This document shows positions 7,399 through 15,467 of a DNA stretch of 64,000 nt, in pieces. Position 1 is the first letter of the stretch. Each line of letters starts with the position of its first letter. Both the position numbers and the translations under genes were made by a program. Source of the stretch: Gaetbulibacter sp. S0825 (GTDB lineage Bacteria; Bacteroidota; Bacteroidia; Flavobacteriales; Flavobacteriaceae); NCBI RefSeq assembly GCF_011777505.1, contig NZ_JAATJT010000001.1:1550001-1614000 (forward strand), given 5' to 3'. Under the pieces are notes generated by a model, which saw only the letters and a program-made list of their open reading frames with translations, searched no databases and was not told where the DNA came from.

Positions 7399-10161
7399 AT
7401 GAGAATTACTAAAATAGTAATCGTATTAATTTTTTGTTTTCAAACGGTTTTTTCTCAAGAAAAAACGGCGAATATTTCATTGTCTTTTGAAGATGCTAAA
7501 ATCGAAGAAGTCATCCAAAGCATTGAAAACATTACAAATTATAAGTTTTTCTATATTTCAGATTGGCTTGGGGACAATAAAGTGTCTGGCAGTTACACAA
7601 ATGCCTCAATTAATAGCGTGTTAGCTGATGTTTTTAAAAGCACATCTATTAATTTTTATATAGATGCTAGCTCCAATATCATTTTAACTCAAAATAATAT
7701 CATACACGACAAACTTCCAGATGATTTTTTTGTTGTTAAAAAAGAAAATGTAACAGATGAATTTGAAAATGAAAATGCTTCTAACCCAGTATTTTATGTA
7801 GATGAAGAATTAGTTAACAACACCGATATTGTTAGAATAGGTAAGGAAAATAGGCGTTCAAGTTTAAAATCGTTTGTGCTGACCGGGAATATTAAAAACG
7901 AAACTACTGGAGAACCTATTGCTAATGCTGCTATTTTGGTAAAAGAAAACAATACAGGAACTACAACCGATAGTAAGGGGAATTATGAACTAACATTGGG
8001 AACTGGATTAAATACCCTTGAAGTTAGTGCACTTGGTAAAAGCAAAATTGAAAAAATCATCATCATTTATAATAATGGCGAATTAAATTTTATACTTAAC
8101 GATGACTTTGAATCATTAGACGAGGTGTTCATAGAAGCCAACAAAGACAGAAATGTAGTTAAGGCAATTACTGGTGTTTCATTAATTGATGTAGAAGAAA
8201 TAAAAAATATTCCTTTAGTACTAGGAGAAAGAGATATTTTAAGAGTAGCCATAGCTTTACCAGGAATTACTAATGCAGGCGAAGGTGCATCAGGGTATAA
8301 TGTTCGAGGTGGGAAAACAGACCAAAATTTAATTTTATTGGACAATTCGGTGGTGTATAACCCTTCTCATTTTTTTGGTATTTTTTCGGCATTAAACCCA
8401 TTTACTTCAAAAAACGCAAGTATTTATAAAGGAAATATCCCAGCTGAATTTGGAGGAAGGCTCTCATCAGTATTCGATATAAAAACCAAAGAAGGAAATA
8501 CCAAGAAATTTTCTGGAGAGGCTTCTATAGGTGCAGTAATGAGCAACTTAACATTAGAACTCCCAGTTGTAAAAGAAAAATCATCTTTATTGATTGGTGG
8601 TAGAAGCACCTATTCTAACTGGATATTAAAAGCTTTAGACGACGAATCTTTAAATAATAGTAAAGCTTCGTTTTACGATGTTGTTGCTAAATACCATCAT
8701 AAAATAAACAAAAACAATACGGTTAAGACCACAGCGTATATGAGTAAAGATGATTTTAGTATTACCTCAGATTCACTTTACAGTTATAACAACAAGCTGT
8801 TTTCTTTTGATTGGGAACATAAAGTTAATGATAAGAATGATGCTAATATAATAGTGGCAAAAAGCCAATACGAGTTTAACATAAATTATAAAGACAGTAC
8901 CAATTCAGGCTTTGATTTAGGATATAAAATTGATGAAACAGAGTTGAAACTTAAAATGAAATACAACCATAGTGATGCACATAAATTTACTTATGGATTG
9001 TCTAGTAAGTTATATGTTGTAAAGCCTGGTAATCGTGATGTTATTGGTGCAGACTCTAGGTTTGTTGGTGTAAACATTCCTAAGGATAGAGGCTTAGAGT
9101 CGGCAGTTTTTGTATCAGATAATTTTACTGTGAATGAAAAGCTACTAATTGACGTAGGTTTGAGGTATTCACATTATATGTCTTTAGGCGAATCTACACA
9201 AAGAGTATATGCTGAGGATCAGCCTAAAGTTGAAGGGACATTAATAGATAATGTGTATTACAAAAAAAATGAAGTCATTAAACAGTATGGTGGTTTGGAA
9301 GCTAGAATTTCCATGAGATATTTTTTAATGGACGATTTTTCGGTTAAGGCAAGTTTTAATAACAACATCCAATACATTCATACTTTATCTAACAATACAA
9401 CTGTTTCGCCTACTGATACTTGGAAATTATCCGATTTAAATATCAAACCACAATCAGTTAATCAATATTCTTTAGGTTTTTACAAGAATTTAAAAGATAA
9501 TATGTATGAACTTAGTGTAGAAGGTTATTTTAAAAAATCTAATAATATTTTAGACTATAAAGTAGGTGCTAATTTGTTGCTTAACGAAACAATAGAACGA
9601 GAAGTATTGCAAGGGGAAGGTAAAGCGTACGGAATTGAGTTTTTAATTAAAAAAGATAAAGGAAAGTTTAATGGATGGATTGGTTATACCTATTCTAAAT
9701 CCTTGAATAAATTTGAAAGCGAATTTTTAAGTGAAAATATAAATAATGGTAAGTATTTTTCATCAAATTACGATAAACCTCACGACTTAAGTTTAGTAAC
9801 AAATTATAAAATCACTAATAGGTATAGTGTATCAACCAATTTTGTATATCAAACAGGAAGGCCAGTAACCTATCCAACAGGGAAATATGTTTTAAACAAT
9901 ACGGAGTATGTGGTTTATAGTGAAAGAAACAAATTTAGAATCCCAGATTATTATAGATTAGATGTAAGTTTTAATGTAGAAGGAAATCATAAAATAAAAA
10001 AGTTTGCTCACAGTTTTTGGAATTTATCAATCTATAATGTGTTAGGAAGAAATAATCCATATTCAGTATTTTTTGTGTCAGATGATGGTAGGGTTAAGGC
10101 ATACAAGAGTTCTATTTTCTCAATCCCAATTCCAACAATTACCTATAATTTTAAATTTTAA
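7399..10161 (+). CDS. TonB-dependent receptor with STN domain
   Basis: A 920-residue outer-membrane TonB-dependent transporter. Order: signal peptide (to ...TVFSQ, about residue 19), a secretin/TonB short N-terminal (STN) domain (about 25-100: ISLSFEDAKIEEVIQSIE), a linker, a carboxypeptidase-regulatory-like beta sandwich (about 155-235: LTGNIKNETTGEPIANAAI), a plug with GASGYNVRGGKTDQNLILLD (about 292-312), and a 22-strand barrel ending ..TITYNFKF. STN domains usually talk to an anti-sigma factor, yet no sigma/FecR pair lies in this window. The substrate is unknown; the downstream DUF4249 lipoprotein suggests a loading partner. Cotranscribed with 6667, 10165 and 11384. Confidence 0.93.
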   Translation: MRITKIVIVLIFCFQTVFSQEKTANISLSFEDAKIEEVIQSIENITNYKFFYISDWLGDNKVSGSYTNASINSVLADVFKSTSINFYIDASSNIILTQNNIIHDKLPDDFFVVKKENVTDEFENENASNPVFYVDEELVNNTDIVRIGKENRRSSLKSFVLTGNIKNETTGEPIANAAILVKENNTGTTTDSKGNYELTLGTGLNTLEVSALGKSKIEKIIIIYNNGELNFILNDDFESLDEVFIEANKDRNVVKAITGVSLIDVEEIKNIPLVLGERDILRVAIALPGITNAGEGASGYNVRGGKTDQNLILLDNSVVYNPSHFFGIFSALNPFTSKNASIYKGNIPAEFGGRLSSVFDIKTKEGNTKKFSGEASIGAVMSNLTLELPVVKEKSSLLIGGRSTYSNWILKALDDESLNNSKASFYDVVAKYHHKINKNNTVKTTAYMSKDDFSITSDSLYSYNNKLFSFDWEHKVNDKNDANIIVAKSQYEFNINYKDSTNSGFDLGYKIDETELKLKMKYNHSDAHKFTYGLSSKLYVVKPGNRDVIGADSRFVGVNIPKDRGLESAVFVSDNFTVNEKLLIDVGLRYSHYMSLGESTQRVYAEDQPKVEGTLIDNVYYKKNEVIKQYGGLEARISMRYFLMDDFSVKASFNNNIQYIHTLSNNTTVSPTDTWKLSDLNIKPQSVNQYSLGFYKNLKDNMYELSVEGYFKKSNNILDYKVGANLLLNETIEREVLQGEGKAYGIEFLIKKDKGKFNGWIGYTYSKSLNKFESEFLSENINNGKYFSSNYDKPHDLSLVTNYKITNRYSVSTNFVYQTGRPVTYPTGKYVLNNTEYVVYSERNKFRIPDYYRLDVSFNVEGNHKIKKFAHSFWNLSIYNVLGRNNPYSVFFVSDDGRVKAYKSSIFSIPIPTITYNFKF

Positions 10162-10164
10162 TGT

Positions 10165-11370
10165 ATGGCTACAATAATTAAAAGTAAATATCGAGTTTTT
10201 TGGGTGTTGCCTTTGTTGTTTTTTGGCTGCGTAGAACCTTATGAAATTAAAACCGAAACGTTTGAAGACTTTTTAGTAGTTGAAGCATTACTAACCAATG
10301 AGGTGAAGTTCCAAGAGATTTTATTGAGTCGAACATTCCCATTAGAAGAAGTTATTCCTATTGCTGAGACAAACGCAAATGTTTCTATAATTGAAGATAT
10401 GGGCTTGGAGTATAAATTCAACGAAGTGGAACCTGGCAAGTATATATCAGAAGTTGAGTTTAACGCTTTACCAGATAGAGAATATACATTATCTATAACC
10501 ACCAATTCCGGTAGAAAATATAGTTCTAAACAAGAAAAGTTAGAGCAAGGTGATGTTGTAGATTTTAGTTTATACACGCAAAGTTCGGTGAATAGTGAAG
10601 GTGCTGAAGGTGTAGCTATATATTACGAAAGTACTGAGCCAGGAAATGAAGATTCCAGATATTTTCGTTTTGAGTACATTGAAACTTATAAAATTGTGCC
10701 ACCTTATTGGTCTGATGAGTATTTAAGAGTTAACCCTAATGGAACATTAACATTATTGGCTAAAGAAAATGAGGATGGAAAAGTTTGTTTTGGCACAACG
10801 GAATCTAATGAGATTATTTTAAGAAATGCAAGTGAATTCTCAGAGAATGAAATAGACCCCTTTCTAATTAAATTTAATAAACGTCTTAATGCAAAAATAC
10901 AAAGTCGTTATAGTTTACTTGTTAGGCAACACCTAATTTCAAGGGAAGCTTATACATATTATGAAACCTTAAAAGGTTTTTCGGAATCTGGTAGCGTATT
11001 TTCTGAAAACCAACCAGGAACTGTTTTAGGTAATATATTTTCTATAGATAACCTAGAGGAAACCGTTATTGGTTATTTTGAAGTTGCAAAAACCTTAGAA
11101 AAAAGAGTGTTTTTTAGTTATACCGATTATTTTCCTGACTCTCAATTATTTTTACGTCCATATTTTTTTACATGTAACATAATGGAACCGTTTATAGAAG
11201 CCAATGCTTCGCAACCATTAACTTTAGCGGAAATGATCGAACAAGGCCTAGTAATATTTCATGCAGAGAATTTTATTGAAGGAGAACCACCTTATCAAGT
11301 TGTCGTACCCAAATGTGGAGACTGCTCAACATTTGCAGATATAGAAGTACCAGATTTTTGGGAAGAATAA
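10165..11370 (+). CDS. DUF4249 family lipoprotein
   Basis: The 401-residue protein has a lipoprotein signal peptide (lipobox LLFFGCVEP, Cys about residue 19) and an N-terminal beta-rich region starting FLVVEALLTNEVKFQEILLSR, which is typical of DUF4249. Four or more cysteines sit near the C-terminus (VPKCGDCSTF). DUF4249 proteins regularly follow TonB-dependent receptors in Bacteroidota and are assumed to work with them at the cell surface; no biochemical role is established. It starts three bases after the receptor stop codon, so it is translationally linked. Confidence 0.9.
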   Translation: MATIIKSKYRVFWVLPLLFFGCVEPYEIKTETFEDFLVVEALLTNEVKFQEILLSRTFPLEEVIPIAETNANVSIIEDMGLEYKFNEVEPGKYISEVEFNALPDREYTLSITTNSGRKYSSKQEKLEQGDVVDFSLYTQSSVNSEGAEGVAIYYESTEPGNEDSRYFRFEYIETYKIVPPYWSDEYLRVNPNGTLTLLAKENEDGKVCFGTTESNEIILRNASEFSENEIDPFLIKFNKRLNAKIQSRYSLLVRQHLISREAYTYYETLKGFSESGSVFSENQPGTVLGNIFSIDNLEETVIGYFEVAKTLEKRVFFSYTDYFPDSQLFLRPYFFTCNIMEPFIEANASQPLTLAEMIEQGLVIFHAENFIEGEPPYQVVVPKCGDCSTFADIEVPDFWEE

Positions 11371-11383
11371 ATTATTGTAACAA

Positions 11384-13165
11384 ATGAAAAAAAGGATAAT
11401 AGTTTTTTTAATATGCTTTGCAAGCAATATATCATTTGCTTACACACAATCTAATGCAATTAATTTGTCATTAGACCAAACCGAAGCATTACCCAAAGAA
11501 AATATTTTCGTACATTTTAATTCCTCTCTTTTTTTGGCAGGAGAAAGCATATACTATAAAATATATTGTTTAAATGAGGGAGCAAATACATTAAGCGCTT
11601 TAAGTAAGATTGCTTATTTAGAGCTTGTTGGAGAAAACCAAAACATTGTATTTAAACACAAAATTGCACTAGAAACTGGGGTGGGTTATGGAGATTTTAT
11701 TATTCCAGTAACGGTTAATTCAGGTAATTACAAACTAATAGCTTATACACAGTGGATGAAAAATGAGGGTGTTGAAGTCTTTTTTAGTAGTGATATTAGT
11801 ATCATTAATCCATTTCAGAGTAGTCAAGAAACTATTTTGATTGATAAGGATGCAGACCAACCAAACAATACCAATACTTTATTAAGTTTAAATTCAGATA
11901 CTAATACGTTAAAATCTATTAATTCCAACCTTTTAGATATAAAAATCAACAAAAAAACATTTCAAAAGAGAGATAAAGTAATGTTGACTCTTAAAAGTAA
12001 AAACGATGAAAGTTTGTCTGGAAACTATTCAATATCTGTAAAAAAGATTGATGCTTTACATGGATTAACTAGTAAGGCACCTTCATCAAATGCTTATGTA
12101 AACCATTTAGTTAATAGAAAACAATCTTTCAAAAAGATTAATCATTTGCCAGAGCTTAGGGGCGAACTTATATCTGGCACTTTACTTAGAGTAAGTGATG
12201 ATAAACCAGTTGCAAATGAGCAAGTTGTACTATCTATTCCACAAATCGATTTTATTCTTAGAGTATCTAAAACCAACCAAGATGGTGTTTTTTATTTTAA
12301 TATTAATGAAGATTATGATAAGCAAATTGCGGTTTTACAAGTTTTAGGAAAAGACGCTAAAGATTTTAAAATAGTTTTAGATGAACATATTCCGATGGAT
12401 TATAACAACCTTGATTTTGAGGAATTTAAAATTTCATCAGACTATAAAGAAGATTTGGAGCAGCGAAATATTTATAATCAAATTGAAAATGGGTATTTCA
12501 GCCTAAAACCAAATAGACTTAAAGAAATAGATACGGTCCAACCATTTTTTGGGGACTATTTCTCTACATTTTATTTAGATGATTACACTAGATTTAATAA
12601 AATTCAAGAAACTTTTGTTGAAATAGTTAAGGATGCCTTCATTAAAAAGGATAACAGCCAAAAGTTTAATTTTTATGTAAATTCTCTAAATCCTTACGAA
12701 CAACTTGAAAAACCAGCTGGAGTTATCGTTGATGGTATCTTACTTCAAGATTTTGATGAACTTTTAAGCTATGATTCAAGAAGGATAAATAGAATAAGCA
12801 TTGCACGAACTGAAACTAATTTTATTCTTGGCACAAAAACGTTTGGAGGATTTATTGTAATCGAAACTATCGATGGTAAGTTTTTTGATGAATTAACAAA
12901 AGGTAATTTAACCAATGTAACCTTATTTAAACCTCAACCTAAAAAAGCGTATTACAAAAAGGTTTATACTAGTGATGATAAGTTAAATAGAACACCAGAT
13001 TATAGGCAACAATTATTTTGGGAACCTAATATTAATATAATTGACCAAGAGATAGACTTTACTTTTTTTACTTCAGATAATACAGGAAACTATGAGATTA
13101 GCATTGAAGGCTTTACAAAAAACGGCACCCCAGTTTCTATAAGAGATTATATAATTGTAAATTAA
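11384..13165 (+). CDS. Secreted macroglobulin-like (MG2-type) protein of the TonB operon
   Basis: A 593-residue exported protein (signal peptide to ...SFAYTQS). The segment ENIFVHFNSSLFLAGESIYYKIYCL (about residues 40-64; the FVHF...GESIYYK pattern) matches the MG2/carboxypeptidase-regulatory-like domain found in many Bacteroidota surface proteins and in alpha-2-macroglobulins. A second beta-sandwich region (about 258-330: ELRGELISGTLLRVSDDKP) resembles another such domain. No thioester (GCGEQ-type) motif is present, so it is not a protease-trapping macroglobulin. The last gene of the operon; role unknown, probably a surface or periplasmic scaffold for the receptor. Confidence 0.78.
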   Translation: MKKRIIVFLICFASNISFAYTQSNAINLSLDQTEALPKENIFVHFNSSLFLAGESIYYKIYCLNEGANTLSALSKIAYLELVGENQNIVFKHKIALETGVGYGDFIIPVTVNSGNYKLIAYTQWMKNEGVEVFFSSDISIINPFQSSQETILIDKDADQPNNTNTLLSLNSDTNTLKSINSNLLDIKINKKTFQKRDKVMLTLKSKNDESLSGNYSISVKKIDALHGLTSKAPSSNAYVNHLVNRKQSFKKINHLPELRGELISGTLLRVSDDKPVANEQVVLSIPQIDFILRVSKTNQDGVFYFNINEDYDKQIAVLQVLGKDAKDFKIVLDEHIPMDYNNLDFEEFKISSDYKEDLEQRNIYNQIENGYFSLKPNRLKEIDTVQPFFGDYFSTFYLDDYTRFNKIQETFVEIVKDAFIKKDNSQKFNFYVNSLNPYEQLEKPAGVIVDGILLQDFDELLSYDSRRINRISIARTETNFILGTKTFGGFIVIETIDGKFFDELTKGNLTNVTLFKPQPKKAYYKKVYTSDDKLNRTPDYRQQLFWEPNINIIDQEIDFTFFTSDNTGNYEISIEGFTKNGTPVSIRDYIIVN

Positions 13166-13198
13166 AATTTATATCTTCAACTTCTAACTAAATATTTA

Positions 13199-13534
13199 AT
13201 GAAGGAGACTATTTCATTTGAAGACTTTATAAAAGTAGATTTACGGGTAGGAACGATTATAGAAGTTAACGATTTTCCTAAAGCAAAAAAACCAGCATAT
13301 CAACTTACTATTGATTTTGGTGATTTGGGAATTAAAAAATCTTCAGCGCAAATAACTACGCTCTATACAAAAGAAGAATTGTTAAACAAGCAAATAGTAG
13401 CAACCATTAACTTTCCGAAAAAGCAAATAGCAAACTTCATGAGCGAGTGTTTGGTAATGGGAGCAGTAAATGGCACTGATGTTATACTATTGCATCCTGA
13501 ACATAAGGTAAAAAATGGGTCAACAGTATCTTAA
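13199..13534 (+). CDS. csaA: tRNA-binding domain protein, CsaA-like chaperone
   Basis: The 111-residue protein is a single OB-fold tRNA-binding (EMAP/Arc1p-type) domain at the usual CsaA length (about 110). Seen are FIKVDLRVGTIIEV (about residues 10-23), FPKAKKPAYQLTIDFG, and the closing FMSECLVMGAV and LHPEHKVKNG. CsaA in Bacillus is a dimeric export-related chaperone that can bind peptides and tRNA. It lies 34 bases after the macroglobulin-like gene and is followed three bases later by the symporter gene. Confidence 0.93.
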   Translation: MKETISFEDFIKVDLRVGTIIEVNDFPKAKKPAYQLTIDFGDLGIKKSSAQITTLYTKEELLNKQIVATINFPKKQIANFMSECLVMGAVNGTDVILLHPEHKVKNGSTVS

Positions 13535-13537
13535 TAT

Positions 13538-14458
13538 ATGCAAGAATTAGATGCCGTAAAAATTAATTTTGATAGTGGAGGGCTTTGGGTTCTAAATATT
13601 GCATTAGCAATCGTTATGTTTGGTGTGGCTTTGGGGATTACTTTCAATGATTTTAAGAGCCTACTAAAACAGCCCAAATTAGTTGTTTTAGGCATTGTAT
13701 CTCAATTTGTATTATTACCCTTTTTAACTTTTCTAGTTATTTTATTATTAAAGCCACAACCAAGTATTGCTTTGGGAATGATGATGGTTGCTGCTTGTCC
13801 AGGAGGTAATATTTCAAATTTCATGACGCATTTGGCTAATGGAAACACAGCTTTGTCTGTAAGTTTAACAGCATTTGCCACTTTCTTGGCAATGTTTATG
13901 ACGCCTTTAAATTTCCAGTTGTATGGTAATCTTTACGAACCAACGGCGCAAATACTAAAAACAGTATCATTAGAACCTTTTGAATTGGTAAAACTTGTTG
14001 TTTTAATTCTTGGAATACCTCTGGTTTTAGGTATGGGTTTAAGACACAAAAACGAGAAACTTGCCATAAAATTATCTAAGCTTTTAAAACCATTGTCCAT
14101 AATTGTGTTTGTGGCTATTGTTGTTATTGCATTTTCGAATAACCTAGATATTTTTTATGATTACGCACACCATGTTTTTGCCATAGGTATAGGGCATAAC
14201 TTGTTGGCAATACTTTTAGGTTTTGGAGTGGCAAAGTTATTTAAATTGTCATTTAGAGATACAAAAACACTAGCTATTGAAACTGGAATCCAAAATTCAG
14301 GCTTAGGTTTGTTACTCATCTTTACGTTTTTTAATGGTTTAGGAGGGATGGCTATTTTGGCGGCTTTCTGGGGAATATGGCATATCATTTCTGGTTTGAT
14401 ATTAGCAACTTATTGGTCTAAAAAAAGTAATACTATTGAAGAAGTTTTGGCTGCATAG
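13538..14458 (+). CDS. Bile acid:sodium symporter (BASS) family transporter
   Basis: A 306-residue inner-membrane protein with about nine or ten hydrophobic helices. BASS features are the LGIVSQFVLLPFLTFLV helix, the Na+-site signature AACPGGNISNFMTHLANGN (about residues 87-105) and the second inverted-repeat motif ETGIQNSGLGLLLI (about 247-260). The true substrate in bacteria is often a keto acid or similar organic anion rather than bile acid. The 3' end overlaps the following acyltransferase start by 23 bases. Confidence 0.92.
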   Translation: MQELDAVKINFDSGGLWVLNIALAIVMFGVALGITFNDFKSLLKQPKLVVLGIVSQFVLLPFLTFLVILLLKPQPSIALGMMMVAACPGGNISNFMTHLANGNTALSVSLTAFATFLAMFMTPLNFQLYGNLYEPTAQILKTVSLEPFELVKLVVLILGIPLVLGMGLRHKNEKLAIKLSKLLKPLSIIVFVAIVVIAFSNNLDIFYDYAHHVFAIGIGHNLLAILLGFGVAKLFKLSFRDTKTLAIETGIQNSGLGLLLIFTFFNGLGGMAILAAFWGIWHIISGLILATYWSKKSNTIEEVLAA

Positions 14459-15467
14459 TGTAAGAAATTATTTAAGATTGGGAATGTTCTTTTATTTTAA
14501 AAGAATACATGTTCACAATGTTGAAAATGTACCAAAAGACAAGCCTGTATTATTATTGGCAAATCATCAAAATGCATTACTGGATGCCTTATTAATAGCG
14601 ACAAAGTGTGGGCGATTTTCTTATTTTTTAACTAGAGCTGCTGTTTTTAAAAAATCATTTGTAAGCAAAATTTTAAAAAGTTTGCAAATGTTACCTGTGT
14701 ATAGAGTAAGAGATGGTTGGAGTAACATTTCTAATAATAATGCCATTTTTGAAAGTTGTTCAGAGATTTTAAATAATGAGGAGGCTATTGTTATTTTTCC
14801 TGAAGGAAGCCACAATTTAGCGCGTCGCGTGAGACCTTTAAGCAAAGGTTTCACAAGAATTGTGTTTGATACTTTAGAAAAATATCCTGATTTAGATTTA
14901 CAATTAGTGCCAATAGGATTAAATTTTAATAAAGCTGAAAATTGTCCAGATAGCACTTCTATTTTCTTTGGAGAGCCTTTTGCCGCTAAAGATTTTATTA
15001 GTGAAAACAAAAATGAAGGTGTTGTAAAGATTAAAGAAGCTGTGCATAATAAAATTAAAAGCTTGACAACACATATTCCTCAGGAAAATTATGTTGAAGA
15101 TTTGCAAAAATTAAACAGCCTTAATATTGATTTTTTAAAGCCCCAAGAAGTAAACTTATATTTAAAAAGTGATTTTAGTAACTGTAGTTCCAAATCGAGA
15201 AACAAAACAAATTATTTGAGTAAATTGTTTATAATGTTATTAAAGTTAAATCTTATAATCCCTTATACTATTTGGAAATTTATACTTAAATCAAAAGTAA
15301 AAGAACTAGAGTTTTTATCTACATTTAGGTTTGCTGTAGCACTTACTCTAGTTCCTCTATATTTAGTAGTAATAACGTTTGTTATTATATCACTCTACAC
15401 TGTTTCTATTGGTTTAATTTATTTAATTTCTAGTTTGTTACTGGCACTTTTAGCTATTAAATTATAA
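14436..15467 (+). CDS. 1-acyl-glycerol-3-phosphate acyltransferase-like (LPLAT) membrane protein
   Basis: A 343-residue phospholipid/lysophosphatidate acyltransferase-family protein. The catalytic NHQNALLDAL (H-x4-D, about residues 43-52) and the phosphate-binding FPEGSHN (about 121-127) are present, with two or three C-terminal membrane helices (about 273-343). The start is a TTG at 14436, inside the upstream gene. I chose it because MKKFWLHSVRNYLRLGMFFYF forms a plausible N-terminal membrane-contact helix; an ATG at 14484 is the alternative. Its end overlaps the convergent M14 peptidase by six bases. Acyl donor and acceptor are not known. Confidence 0.88.
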   Translation: MKKFWLHSVRNYLRLGMFFYFKRIHVHNVENVPKDKPVLLLANHQNALLDALLIATKCGRFSYFLTRAAVFKKSFVSKILKSLQMLPVYRVRDGWSNISNNNAIFESCSEILNNEEAIVIFPEGSHNLARRVRPLSKGFTRIVFDTLEKYPDLDLQLVPIGLNFNKAENCPDSTSIFFGEPFAAKDFISENKNEGVVKIKEAVHNKIKSLTTHIPQENYVEDLQKLNSLNIDFLKPQEVNLYLKSDFSNCSSKSRNKTNYLSKLFIMLLKLNLIIPYTIWKFILKSKVKELEFLSTFRFAVALTLVPLYLVVITFVIISLYTVSIGLIYLISSLLLALLAIKL

